Positions 48,130 through 59,659 of a DNA stretch of 64,000 nucleotides are shown one piece after another. Under the pieces are notes generated by a model. That model did not search any database, was not told the origin of the DNA, and saw only the letters and a list, made by a program, of their open reading frames with translations. This DNA comes from Hevea brasiliensis. Taxonomy: Eukaryota > Streptophyta > Magnoliopsida > Malpighiales > Euphorbiaceae. A program made the position numbers and the translations under genes. How positions within the stretch are numbered: the stretch's first letter is position 1; each line of letters starts with the position of its first letter. The stretch spans positions 8,892,516 to 8,956,515 of the forward strand of contig NC_079502.1 of the NCBI RefSeq assembly GCF_030052815.1, written 5' to 3'.

Positions 48130-49875
48130 TCAACGTGGTGAAGTTAGGAAAAAATTTGAGATATTGACCGTATTAGGGCACTGTACCAAATTATTTACCG
48201 AAAAGTTTTCTGTTTGAGTTGATTACCAAAATGGGGTGAACATTGCTTAGGTGGTAAGAGGAGGAGTAAGCTGCACCAAAACGCTAGTATGACTAGCGTA
48301 TCGACATCAAGACGAGAATCAAAATAGCATGTGGGTCAAGATGCTAATATTACTAGCATCCCAAGTGCATAGCGTAGCCACTCGCCATCTTACAATCGCA
48401 GCTCTTCAAGACGCCAATATAATTAGTGTTCGTAGGTTTTGGAACGCTATTCATAATAGCATCCCGCTGATTTGAATTTTTTTAATGCTCGCTTATTTTT
48501 TAATACCCATATATTTGAATTTGTTAAAATATTTATTTGAATTTGAATTTGTAAAAATATGCATTTGAATTTGAATTTTAATGTCTGTTTATTTTTTTTA
48601 ATATTCATTTATTTTTTAAGTAATAATATAATGTTTGTGAAATGTAATTGTGTTTATGCATTGTAAAAAAATAGATTTACACATTTAAACAAAAACTTAT
48701 GTTAAAAAGATTAATGGCTTATTAATGTATTGAAAAAAAATACCCATTTTTTAAAATGCACGTTTATTTTTTTTAATACCCATATATTTAAATTTGTAAA
48801 AATATGCATTTGAATTTGAATGTTAATATATGTATACTATTTATTTTTTTTAATATCCATTTATTTTTTAAGTAGTAATATAATGTTTGTAAAATGTAAT
48901 TGTGTTTATGTATTGTTAAAAAAAATAGATTTACAGATTTAAAAAAAAATTATAAACACAATAAATAGATTTACAGATTTTAAAAAATATATGTTAAAAA
49001 GATTACATTATAAAAAAATTGTGTTTATAATTTTTTTTAAATCTGTAAATCTATTTTTTTTACAATGTATAAATACAATTACATTTCATAAATATTATAT
49101 TACTACCTAAAAAATAAATGAATATTAAAAAAAAATATACATATATTAAAATTTAAATTCAAATGCATATTTTTACAAATTTAAATTCAAATACATATTT
49201 TTACAAATTCAAATATATAGGTATTAAACAAAAAAAAAAACGTGCATTGAAAAAAGGGTATTTTTTCCAATGCGTTAATAAGCCATTAATCTTTTTAACA
49301 TAATTTTTTCTTAAATCTGTAAATCTTTTTTTTTTTTTTACAATATATAAACATAATTACATTTCACAAATATTATATTACTACTCAAAAAATAAATAAA
49401 AATTAAAAAAAATATATATTAAAATTCAAATTCAAATTCAAATGTATATTTTTACAAATTCAAATTCAAATACATATTTTTACAAATTCAATATATGGGT
49501 ATTAAAAAAAATGAGCATTAAAAAAAAAATTTAAATTAGCGGGACGCTATTATGATTAGCGTTCCAAACCTACGAACGCTAATTATATTAGCATCTTGAA
49601 AAGCTACGACGGCGAGGATGACGGGTGGCTGCATGGGACACTAGCAATATTAGCGTCTTGACCCGCACACTATTTTGATTCATGTCTTGATGTTGGGACA
49701 CTAGTCATACTTGCATTTTGGTTCAGCTTGCTCCTCCTCTTTTCCACCTGAGCAACATTCATCCCGTTTTGATAATTAACTCAAACAGAACACTTTTTCC
49801 GTAAATAGCTTTGGTATAGTGCCCTGATATGGTCAATATCTCAAAAAATTTGGCATCATTCTACTTGTTTCAGCG
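48130..49875. mobile_element. Foldback element with ~800 bp inverted arms
   Basis: The left arm (about 48145-48960) and right arm (about 49020-49865) are reverse complements with moderate divergence. TTTGAGATATTGACC at 48157 mirrors GGTCAATATCTCAAA at 49829, and the centre near 48990 is an AT-rich turn. Each arm carries four short palindromes built on CGCTA/TAGCG. No transposase. Outer ends are uncertain because similarity fades over ~30 bases and no target duplication was found. Mutator-like foldback is the likeliest class. Confidence 0.75.
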
Positions 49876-50964
49876 TTAGGAGTCCAACTATGGGTCAAAA
49901 CAACGATACAAAGTTTTTTTCTCTCTCCAGGTAAGGCGATTTTCAGCGATGGGAAGGGATATTTATAAGTTCAAAGTGTGGTGGAAATGTTATGAAGTCA
50001 ACTATGGGTTTGTCCAAATCCAGCTGAAAATATCGAAATTTTTGGTCAAAAGTCGACTGAAATTATAGCAGAGTCACCGACAGAGCCGTGGCTCCAGAAG
50101 TTTTAATCACGTTTACACACTTAAATCTACAATAACTAACAGTGAAGGTCAATATCCAGGCTCCCCATTTTTCAATATATTTTCCTAAATTTTAAAATTT
50201 ACAAAATATTTTACAAAACTTATCCTAAAAATTTTCAAAATTATTAATTTTATTTTTAAATAAAATTTGAAAAATTTTTAGTCTCTCAAATATGAACTAG
50301 AGACGGAAAATCATTAATTAGCAAAGGAAAATTCTAATGGTAAACTATAATTTTCTTGTAATGATATGTACAAGAGAATGTTTCAAAATATTAAAATCCT
50401 TATAACATACAAGTTTTGTTTAATTTTGCATCCCAGTTATTTTAAGATAGAGATATTATTTGATAATAAGACAAAAAGGATACCTCCCTTATCTATAAAA
50501 TTGAGTGCTAGATGTTAAAGAAGGTGCATATTTATGAAATTTATACATAATTTTGAAATGTGATAAATTGGAGTGGTGTAAGGACAGAAAAAGATATATG
50601 TGTGTTAGTGTAAGGACAGAAAAGGATATATAAGTGTGTGTAGTGTAAGAGAAAAATTATATAATGAAACTAATATATATAATTGTTTTATTATAATTGT
50701 TGATTGTGATGGATTTCATATGAGTCCCATAATAATTAATAATTATAATTAAATCATTGTATGTATAACGATTGCAATAAATAAAAATTTAGTGCAAGGA
50801 TAGAAAAGGATATATGTGTGTGAGAGAGAAATCTAAGGAGTTACATTCATCAAGATCAATTGAAAGAGATGGTAAACTCCAGGTGTAAGCAAATTAATTA
50901 ATGTACAGGACCATGAAAATGATATATTCATTGTTTGTGTGGGAAAGGGAAAGAGACAAGGAGA
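49876..50964. other. Intergenic DNA, nothing recognised
   Basis: AT-rich except for a mixed-composition stretch at 49880-50100. A GTGTAAGGACAGAAAA phrase recurs near 50577, 50610 and, less exactly, 50790. No gene or element boundary is supported. Confidence 0.45.
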
Positions 50965-51146
50965 GAAAGTAAATAACATATTATTTGCACATATATAAAG
51001 AAACTTGACACAGTCTTCAAGCTTTATTATAGCAGTTCCTTGAAAGCATATTTAAAATAAAATAGCAAAAAAATTCATATAAAGATTGGCTCAACTACCA
51101 TTGAGGGAGATTAATTGTCTAGACATTAACGTTTGATAATGTAGGA
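50965..51146. repeat. Partial copy of the SEO downstream region
   Basis: CACAGTCTTCAAGCTTTATTATAGCAGTTCC here matches CACAGCCTTCAAG...TTATAATAGTTCC at 60934 onward, and GTCTAGACATTAAC near 51117 matches the same word near 61103, in the same orientation and order. 60845-61135 lies just past the SEO stop codon, so this may be what is left of a second SEO copy's 3' flank. No SEO coding sequence is seen next to it. Confidence 0.5.
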
Positions 51147-51312
51147 TCGAGCGCTTACCACCATCCTAAAAGCTTAAGTTGTTAGCATAGGTGCAACTCC
51201 AACTCCTTATAGCGTAGCAGCCCAAGCGTCATGGGCTGAAGGAATCTAGGCAAGATGCTGGCCCACTAGGTTATCCCCACCTAGTACCAACAATCCCCCC
51301 TAGCACTTGCCA
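51147..51312 (-). repeat. LTR-end fragment, third copy
   Basis: Begins TAGGATCGAGCGCTTACC and follows the first ~160 bases of 57850-58595 and 59660-60390. Past it, ATGATACCAAT near 51339 resembles a primer-binding site on the minus strand. It may be a piece of the 3' LTR of the SIRE-like element, but it diverges from the other copies after ~160 bases. Confidence 0.45.
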
Positions 51313-51377
51313 GGGATTCGAACTCATGACCTTGGCTATGATACCAATTTGTTGTCCTAAAGAAAGTAACCAAAAGA

Positions 51378-51412
51378 GGGGGGGAGGGGGGGGGGGTGTG
51401 GGGTGGGGTGGG
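51378..51412 (+). other. G-run tract, potential G-quadruplex
   Basis: Five runs of 7, 11, 4, 4 and 3 guanines separated by 1-3 bases. It fits the quadruplex pattern with very short loops and is exceptional in an AT-rich window. It lies just below the extra ORF of the SIRE-like element. Confidence 0.6.
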
Positions 51413-51764
51413 TTGAATTGGACACTTTAGACAATTTTTTAGTTCTTGCTCAAGACTTAGTGAAAAATTATGGCTAAGCACTTATAATTATGTGTATAAC
51501 TCTATTTTCACAGTATAATCTAAGTGACCTAACAAGTTATGCACAAATAGTAGTTGAATCACAAGATAATAACTTAATATCAAGTATTTCTTTTCACATA
51601 TAGTTCAAAATATGTAGGTCTGATTGTTTAAGCTCAATATTAACTCAATAAAACCAATTCTCAACACATTCAATATATAATAGAGTAATAAAGTGTTAGA
51701 AATTAAAGAGTTAAGGGAAGAAGATTATCAAACACAATATTTATGGTGGTTCAGCTTTCTTGTT

Positions 51765-53883
51765 GCCATCATCTCCTTTCTCCTCTTCTTGACTAGAACC
51801 ATTTATGCTTCCACTTTTTCCATTCGCATTGTTGCTGTTGCTTTTAGTATGAGATGAGGAAGTTTCATTTAATTTTTCCTTATCAGATTCTTTTTCTTCT
51901 TCTGATTTTTCTTCTGCAGTAACTCCATTCTCATCATTTTTCTCTTTTTCTTCAACCTCAGCTGGCTTACTTTTTTCCTTTCCCTTCTCATTAGTCTCTA
52001 CATTCTCTCTCCTTCCTCTTTTATTTCAGAAATTTTTACTCCACTTGAACCAGCCTCCTTTGCATTACTAATACCAGTAGTACCATGTGGGTAGCTTCCA
52101 AAGTCTCCAAACTTTTGAAAAGATTCACCAAATAACTTTTGGGCAATCTTCTTCATAAACCATTCCTGCCTATCCATTCTATCAATCAACATATCCATCT
52201 TGGCATTTTGCTCAGCCATAATTACTTATTGTAATTCATGAGATTTGTCCAAAATAATCAAACTCAATCCACTGATTTCCTTGATTTCCTTCATCATATC
52301 CAGATTTGCCTTAGCCATTTTCATAAATTCTGACATTTTCAACTTCTTTTTCTTTTCCTTCTTAGAACTCTTCCCTTCATTTATCTTAGAACCTCCTTCT
52401 TTCAACTTACTTACTAGAATATCAGATTCTGTTTCAGAGTTTGATTTTAATTCAGATTCAACTTCAATCTCAATTTCTTCATCTTGCTTTTTCTCTCTTT
52501 TCTTCTTTTCCTACCATCATCATCCTTAAAGATCTCCTTAATATGAATAGGGTTGCTATACTTCTTTTCTTTACTTAAATCAACTGTCATAGCTTGAAAT
52601 ACTAGAGTTAAAGGCATACCATATGGCAATCTTCGATACTTACTAGACTTGGCAATCACTTTGAAAATCAAATATGGCAAATTAAACTTGATTTTGTTAA
52701 CCAAATGCCATATAATGCATAAATAAAGGCTATTTGCATTTGAATGGCTACCACTTCTAGGATTAAGCAAACATCTAATGAAGGATTGCAAAATCCTAAA
52801 ATTTTGAGGGACTAGACTAATATCAGTCATGTTATTTTCAGGTGTACCCTTTGGAAATATAGACAATTAAAAGTTCCAATTCTATTTCCATCATTAGGAA
52901 GGTTTAAAGCGGAGGCTATAAAATCAACATCAATAACCTTACTCTTCTTCTTAACCTTCACACTAAAACTTTCTCTTTTAATAACTTCTTTCATACTTCC
53001 GTAAAATTCTTGAATCAAATAGGGGCCATAAAATTCATTAAACTAAGAAAATTCCATCTAGCCTTGAAAAGTAAATAGATCCTCAAATTCATAAGGTAAA
53101 CCATAGAAAGAATCCCATTTGATATACCTTGGTTTAAAAATGTTCTGTTGTAGAAAGGGTTTTGGAGTAGGGGCCTTCTCAACTTTCTTCTTTTTCTTGG
53201 AAGTTTCAGTAATACCTTGCCTTTCCTCTTTCTCACTAGTTCTACCATTGTCTCTGTTTCTTCATCACTATCCTCAACTTTAGTCTCTTCTTCTTTTTCT
53301 TTTTTGAATCTGCCAGCAGCTTTCATAGCACCACCCAAGAATTTTTTAGGTTTATGAGGCACTTGCTTTTAGGGGTGAGTATTCGGTTCAAACCGAACCG
53401 GACCAAATTAAATTACCAAAATTGAATTACTATATTTTAGAACTGAACTGGACTGAAATAAATGAAAAACCGAATAGAACCGAACCGCTTTATTTCGGTT
53501 CAGTTCAGTTCAAACTGATCAGTTTCGAATTTTGCTTATTTTTTAATTTAGACTTGATTTTCAAGTTATTTGGTGTGATTTTAACCTTAATTTGAACCTA
53601 ATAACCATTAATCAATGAAATTAAGCAATTTATATATATATAATTACATATAATTCATAAATTTACCATAAAAATAAATTAATTCAAAAATAAAAAATAC
53701 TATTCTGTTCGGTTCGATTCAAACCAATTTTTTTCTCTAAAATCGAACCGAATCAAAATAACTAAAATTTTTAATATACAAAATCGAACCGAACTGAATC
53801 GAATTATCTAATTAAGGCGGTTTAGTTGGATTTTTCAGTTTAAACCGAATAGTGCTCACCCCTACTTGCTTTACCCTTGCCAT
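51765..53883 (-). pseudogene. Third ORF of the SIRE-like element (plant transposon-protein family)
   Basis: Starts at ATG 53883 (minus). A Lys/Glu-rich N-terminal region leads to a domain with YLIQEFYGSMKEVI and VIDVDFIASALNLPNDGNRI, then a helical region with FIRCLLNPRSGSHSNANSLY and YRRLPYGMPLTLVFQAM. It finishes with a Glu/Lys/Ser-rich part and a coil (AEQNAKMDMLIDRMDRQEW). Motif order resembles the putative plant transposon protein domain (Transposase_32-type), the same group as the Athila ORF at 19930. Frame breaks occur near 53130-53020, 52880-52830 and 52450-52230. A hAT MITE sits after the sixth codon. Confidence 0.68.
53370..53864. mobile_element. hAT MITE (495 bp)
   Basis: Terminal inverted repeats TAGGGGTGAG (left) and CTCACCCCTA (right), followed inward by CGGTT / AACCG words. 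A perfect 8-bp target duplication CTTGCTTT flanks it (53362-53369, 53865-53872), as hAT transposases make. The interior repeats GAACCGAAC motifs and has no coding region. Confidence 0.93.
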
Positions 53884-54490
53884 TGGTTTTTGAAGGATTT
53901 TAGAGAAAGGTAATGGTTTGAGCAAGAATTGGTTTTTAGTGTTCAGGGATTTTGAAGAAAAAAATTGGGTATTTTTGGTTTTGAGAGAAATTTGGGTATC
54001 TAAGGTAATGGAGAATCAATTTGCAGCAAAAAATAAGGAAACTTTAAGGATTGATTGAAAAGATGGATAGCAGGTACCAAAAATGTGAATAAGATTCAAA
54101 TTTTGAAAATGAAAACTGATTTTCACGGAGAACTGGGAAATTTCATTTTGCTAAAAGCCATTTTTACCCTTTAAAGATATAAAAGACACTTCACTTTACT
54201 TAGGGGTATATTTGTCAAAGGAAAATATAAAGAGAGCAAAAATACTCATTAAAAAGAAACCGATTTTAAAATAGGCGTGTTTGCAAATATATACAAAATC
54301 AAAATTCGTTAACTAATTTTGAAATCTAGATGGCTAAATTTTATATAGGTAAAAAACTAAACAACTGTAGGGAGAAAACTAGTTAACTAAAAACACATAT
54401 ATGCATAATGTAACACTAAACACATATTCAACCAAATTAAGCAGCAAATTCATATCAAATGCAGCATATATAATTCAATAGCTTCACTTA
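53884..54490 (-). other. Spacer between pol and third ORF of the SIRE-like element
   Basis: AT-rich with no supported open frame. It probably serves as the untranslated leader of the third ORF; no splice signal can be assigned. Confidence 0.45.
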
Positions 54491-54499
54491 TGCCAAGTT

Positions 54500-54790
54500 C
54501 TCTTCTAATCCTACAAAAATTTTCCTCATTGAATGGTTTTGTAAAAATGTCTGCAAGTTATTGTTATGTAGGAATAAACTCCAACTCAATGTCACCATTT
54601 TGAATATGATCTCTAAGAAAGTGATGTCTAACCTATATGTGCTTTGATCTAGAGTGCTAAATTGGATTTTTGGTTAGGTTGATGGCATTAGTGTAATCAC
54701 ACCTTATAAGAACATGATCAACCTTTATACTAAAATCTTCTAATTGTTGCTTCATCCATAGGATGTCTTATCACTTTGAGCTTCATGATA
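54500..54790 (-). pseudogene. SIRE-like RNase H, C-terminal end only
   Basis: The minus strand reads MKQQLEDFSIKVDHVLIRCD, then NAINLTKNPI, HHFLRDHIQ and LADIFTKPFNEENF, the tail of a copia RNase H, with several stops. The N-terminal RNase H and the whole RT that should precede it are absent: upstream (54800-55310) is the integrase-RT linker. Confidence 0.78.
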
Positions 54791-54799
54791 AGACTTTGG

Positions 54800-56026
54800 T
54801 TCTAATTGAGAAATAAATGTAAAATTACCAAAGTATTTTTGAAGTTAAGCTCTTGTCATCATCTTTTGTGAAAGGTTATCAATGATGTCCTCCTTTGGAT
54901 GATCTCTATATTATCTCCACTCTTAAGGTAGGTCATTATGAAGTGGTTCATTAATTTGGAGCTCTTCAATATTAGGCAATACTTCTTAATCACCTTCTTG
55001 ATCTTTCTCATTTGCATTTTCATTGACAATTTCATTCGCATTTGCACTTTGAGGCTCATTAATAGGATGACTTTGTTACTTTTGAGTCTCATCCCTTTTT
55101 ATTCCAAAAGTTCCACCTAGTTCATCATCATTACAAATAATCTTTCTTTTCAAGAAGTTAGTTTCATCAAACATCATGAATAGTTTCTTCAACTAACAAA
55201 ATTCTCTTATTAAAGACTCTATAGGCTTTATTATGTATGGAATATCCAAGAAAAATACCCTCATCCAATTTCACATCAAACTTTTTGAGGTTATCCTTCT
55301 TATTATTTAAAATTTAATACTTATAACCAAATGCACGAAAGTAAGAAATGTTAGGCTTTCTGCCTTTCCACAACTGATAGGAAGTTTTCTTTAAAATTTG
55401 TCTAACTATTGCTCTATTCAAAATATAGCAAGCAGTGTTTACAGCTTCTGCCCAAAAATATTTTAGAATATTATTTTCATAAAGCATTGTTCTTGCCATT
55501 TCTTGTAAAGTTTTATTTTTCCTCTCTACAACTCCATTTTGTTGTGGAGTTCTAAAAGCCAAAAAGTTATGAAAAATGCCATTGTTTGAACAAAATTCAT
55601 TAAAAGATTGTTTTTCAAATTCTCTCCCATGGTCATTTCAAATGGAGGAAATGATTAAGCTTTTTTCACTTTGTACTTTCTTATAAAAGGTTGTAAATAC
55701 ATCAAAAGTTTCAACCTTGCATGCAAGAAAATATGTCCATGTATAGCTAGTGTAATCATCCACTATGACTAAAGCATATGCTTTTCCACCAAGACTTATA
55801 GGTGTAATAAGACCAAACAAATCAAGACACAATAACTCAAGAGGTCTAGATGTAGAAACAACATCTTTGGTTTGAAAGAAACTTTGGTTTGTTTTCCAAG
55901 AGAACTAGGCTTGCAAACATGATCTTTTTCAAAATTAATTTTTGGCAAACCTTTAGTAAGATCATATCTTAAAAGTTTTGAAATCACATGCATGCTAGCA
56001 TGACTAAGTCTTTTATGCTCAACCAA
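54800..56026 (-). pseudogene. SIRE-like integrase and linker
   Basis: From high to low coordinates: pre-integrase segment (EHKRLSHASMHVISKLLRYD), first core part (CLDLFGLITPISLGGKAYAL, VIVDDYTSYTWTYFL) and last core part with catalytic Glu (TPQQNGVVERKNKTLQEMAR) to FRAFGYKY at 55314. Frame breaks near 55800 and 55600. 54860-55310 is the acidic/basic linker in degenerate form. Confidence 0.85.
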
Positions 56027-56410
56027 CTATCTTCTTTAAAAGACACAAGACACTTTTCATTTCCATTTTGAATATCTTTCAAATCAAGCAAATATACATT
56101 TTCATTTCTAAGTGCAATGAACAATGTATAATCATCATCCAAACTCCTAATCTCATAATGTGAAGACTTAAAAATAACTTCGTAACCTTTATCACATAGT
56201 TGACTTACACTAAGAAGATTGAATTTCAAACCTTCAACTAGTGCAACATCCTTTATGCTTGAATTCTTCCTAATGGAACCACTTCCAATGATGTAAGCTT
56301 TGCCTTTGTTACCAAATCTCACATGTCCACCACTTTCCATGGTAAGGTTTGAGAATTTTTCTTTGTCTCCAGTCATATGCCTTAAGCAAGCACTATCAAC
56401 ATACCACTGT
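56000..56410 (-). pseudogene. SIRE-like protease region
   Basis: Just above 56376 the minus strand reads YVDSACLRHMTGD, where copia proteases have DSG(C/A)xxHMTG; the Gly of the active site is replaced by Ala. It continues GGHVRFGNKGKAYIIGSGSI and LKFNLLSVSQLCDKGYEV, standard for the protease to pre-integrase interval. Confidence 0.82.
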
Positions 56411-56422
56411 TCATATTCTTAC

Positions 56423-57489
56423 CTACTTCGAGTTTATACCTGAAATTAGTTGACTATTTCTTAGGTACCCAAGCAAATTTGGGTCCTTAGAGACATTAGA
56501 AACTGTTCCTTTAGGTACCCATATCTTTTTCACCTTTAAGGAACCTTTCCTTATGGGATAATGACGAACCATATGACCATTTTGATTATAATAGAAGCAA
56601 ATAATATTTGGTAATAAAGAAGATGAAGCTTTCGCAAAGAAATTTTTGTATTTTCCATAATGCATGAATCCATCATAACTAAGACCAGATTTTTAATTTG
56701 ATAATCTTTGAGAACCAAGTATTAAGAATTTATGTGCCATTGGTGAATTTAGCTAAATCATTTATCAAAGATTCCACCTTAGCTTTAAAAACCTTATTTT
56801 TCTCAATGAATTTTTCACAAGTAGTTTTTGAATCTTCTATCTCCTTTTTCAACTCATCAAACAAAAGCATTTGATTTTTATAACACTTGTTTTCTTGCAT
56901 AGCAATACTCATAGAAATATTTTCTAATCTTAAAGAAGCAATTTCTTTGTTTAAAGAAGAACATCTTTTCTTATAAACTTTGTATTCTTCAAACACTTTG
57001 GCAATGCATCTTCATATTCTTCAATACTAAGAGATTTAGAATTATTTATCTCATTGTTGCTTTCTCTTTGGTGAGAACTTTCTAGTTTATTCTCTTCTAG
57101 AGCTATGAGACAAATGTGTGCAACCTCTTTGTCAATTGAGTTATCACTTAAAGAGTCATCGCTATCCTTCCAGCTAGCAGCTAATGCTCACTTGCTCTTG
57201 TCCTTTGAATTCTTCTTTTTTATTTTAGGACAATTTGGTTTGTTGTGGCCAGGTTTGTTGCATTCGAAGCATTTGATCTCACTTTGATCCTTGCTTGTTT
57301 CACCTTTGGGAGAATACTTCTCTAGAAATTTCTTATATTTTGAACCTCCCTTTTTGAATGCTTTCTTGAATTTTCTTGCATTCATGGCAATATCATCTTC
57401 ATCACTTAAACTATTGGAGTTATCACTTGAGGCAGCCTTAAAAGCTATAGTTTTCTTATCTCATCCTCTTTGTTTGATTTCAAGGCAAT
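56423..57489 (-). pseudogene. SIRE-like gag, C-terminal half
   Basis: 57385-57188 has a good CCHC knuckle, CFECNKPGHNKPNC, in a Lys-rich setting. A coiled region follows (SLNKEIASLRLENISMSIAM, 56996-56730). A second knuckle near 56590 reads CFYYNQNGHMVRHY, with two cysteines replaced by Tyr, as expected from TGT/TGC to TAT/TAC by deamination on the other strand. It is separated from the N-terminal half by the solo LTR. Confidence 0.82.
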
Positions 57490-57494
57490 TCCTT

Positions 57495-58903
57495 TGTTAT
57501 AACAAGCACGCAAATCTAAGGCACACACGCAAATTGCACAATCACACAGTATTGAAAAAAGAAGAATAGTAACACAGGATTTAACGTGGTTCAACCGCAA
57601 GGTCTATGTCTACAAGCAGGACAAGAGAAAAAGTTCCACTATGATGAAAATAGCAAGATACAATCAATCAGAAATCTCAAACTCTAACCCCAGTGTATTT
57701 TCTGAATATCTCACAACTCTACTACAAAGGGTAGAATATTACAATATTTATACTGGTACATACTGCGGGGGCATTGCCCCTGTACCCCCAAGGAGATCAG
57801 TGGTGGGCGTCGGGCCCGGGCCTATCAGCTCGTGCCCCTCTGATACCAATTTTAAGATCAAGCGCTTATCACTGTGCCAAAAGCTTAAGCTGTTAGTAGA
57901 GGTGCAACTCCAACTCTTTATAGAGTAGTAGCCCAAGCACCATGAACTGAAGAGATCTGGGCAGGATGCTGGCCCACTGGGTTATCCCCACCCAATGCCA
58001 ATAGATATGATTCTTAATTGTGAAGGAAACGAAAAGAAATTGAATAGAAAAAATAAAAGAAAAAAAAAATCAAATTTCTTTTATATATGATGTTTAAATA
58101 AATTATTAGAATATAAGAGGAATATAATTTCTACGCTATATAAAAGGAGGGATAATACTTATTATACCCTCACTTATCTTCTTATATCTAAGTTAATTAC
58201 TCAAATATAAGTACATAATGATTGTTTTTCTTTCTTTCAAAAACAAAATAATAATTTTGCCTTTGAGGTTTAATATTATTTTTGTCAATATCATTATATA
58301 TTCATTGGCCAATATTCTAAAGATATAGTTAATTATTGATTAATTGATCACTTTATAGCATACAATTATGCAAATTGCTTGAATCAAATTTATTTTTAAT
58401 TAACAATTTGTTGTGTGATATAATTAGATACAATTTGCTGAATATAAGTTAGACAACTTTCAGTCTATGTTGGATCATAAATCGTGACCCATTAAGACAA
58501 GTGAGTCTATTTACCAACCATGATCAATGCAGCTTGCATGAAATGCGTGCTTGCAAATTGGGAAGCTCCTGCATCTTTCCCTTCTCTGAAAAGAGCAAGA
58601 TACAATCAATTAGAACTCTCAAACTCTAACCCTAGTGTGTTTCCCGAATATCTCATAACTCTACCGTAAAGGGTAGAATATTGCAATATTTATATCAAGT
58701 TCATATAGAGGGGCGTTGCCCCGCACTTCAACAAGATTAATGGTGGGCTTCGAGCCTAGGCCTATCAGCCCATGCCCTGTGCTACCACTACAGATCTCAC
58801 TTTTTTCCCGAATCGGGTCGCAAAAACATGAAACTTTCAGGTCAGATCTCAATTCGGACCCATGAAAAACATATCCAAAAATTTCAAGCCATAAAAAATA
58901 ACA
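57495..58903 (-). repeat. Solo LTR inserted in the SIRE-like gag (1409 bp)
   Basis: Plus strand TGTTATAACAAGC...AAAATAACA, flanked by a perfect 5-bp target duplication TCCTT (57490-57494, 58904-58908), and it cleanly splits the gag frame. Inside are two direct ~190 bp copies (57645-57835 and 58600-58785) bracketing a ~745 bp block (57850-58595) that is also present at 59660-60390. A PBS-like CTCTGATACCAAT at 57838-57850 lies inside, so the unit may be a rearranged LTR or a collapsed mini-element. Confidence 0.78.
57850..58595 (-). repeat. LTR block shared with 59660-60390, copy 1
   Basis: High similarity to 59660-60390 in the same orientation, from AAGATCAAGCGCTTATCAC to CCCTTCTCTGAAAA. Differences again cluster at CTGG/CAGG-type sites (for example around 57955-57990 against 59770-59805). 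Confidence 0.85.
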
Positions 58904-58908
58904 TCCTT

Positions 58909-59530
58909 TCTTTTTCTTTTCATCATCCACATTGCTCTTATTCTTGTCATAAAGCATTTCATGAGCAATAAGAGAACTAATCACCATCATAAGTGAATTT
59001 GGAGAATTCTTTGGTGTGAAATATCAATTTTAATTTTGTTTCCGATGATGTTTGTTGTTACCTGAAGACTTTCTTAACTAATTCTTCTTCAGTGAATTTC
59101 TTTTTAAGTAATTTTAGGACATTCTCCAAATCAGTAAATCTTGTGCTCATTCCTAAAATGGTTTCTCCAGGTTTCATCTCAAACTCATACTCTCAAATAA
59201 GTCTATTGGCTTGTAATTCCTTCACTTGATTAGTCCCTTCATAAGAGACTTCAAGTTTATCCCACACTTCTTTGCAGATGTGCAACTTGAAATACGGTTA
59301 TATTCAGTTGCATCAAGTGTACTATGAAGAATATTTAAAGCTTTAGCATTTGAAAAAAATTTCTTCCAATCAAGTTCATTATATTCCTCTTCAAGTTTTT
59401 CTCTATAACTATCAGCATGTAATTCTAATGGAATTTTAGGACCTTTAACAATTCTTTGCCATGCTTCAATATCAACAAATTGTACAAAGTTTCTCATCCT
59501 AACTTTCCAAAAGAATAATTAGAACTATTA
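58909..59530 (-). pseudogene. SIRE-like gag, N-terminal half
   Basis: 59497-59222 reads FVQFVDIEAWQRIVKGPKIP, then LHSTLDATEYNRISSCTSAK, standard SIRE gag wording. It continues in other frames to IAHEMLYDKNKSNVDDE near 58920, where the solo LTR interrupts. At least two frame breaks lie near 59215 and 59060. Confidence 0.82.
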
Positions 59531-59659
59531 AACAAAGGTGGTCTAGTGATAGAGTGTCCTTCAACTAAAGGTGTAAGGATACTAGCTGTGTTAAATGTGC
59601 CAGCCATTATAGGATCTCTCTAAGGTGTTCAACCCTCAAGCAAGGGAGACAAGCTTTGA

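Noticed and set aside
48900..49100. Palindromic AT-rich centre of the foldback element as a CRISPR or replication origin
   Set aside because: It is simply the hairpin turn of the inverted repeat, and this is plant nuclear DNA; no spacer-repeat pattern exists.
51300..51350. tRNA-like B-box word (GTTCGAATCCC on the minus strand) suggesting a tRNA gene or SINE
   Set aside because: No A box at the right spacing and no cloverleaf can be drawn; the surrounding block is shared with LTR-like sequence.
51281..51481. Minus-strand Pro-rich peptide
   Set aside because: Translation of the G/C-run tract; no supporting features.
58661..58990. Minus-strand frame running from gag into the solo LTR as a novel gene
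   Set aside because: Its first residues are SIRE gag and the rest is LTR sequence after the TCCTT junction; it is a chance fusion.
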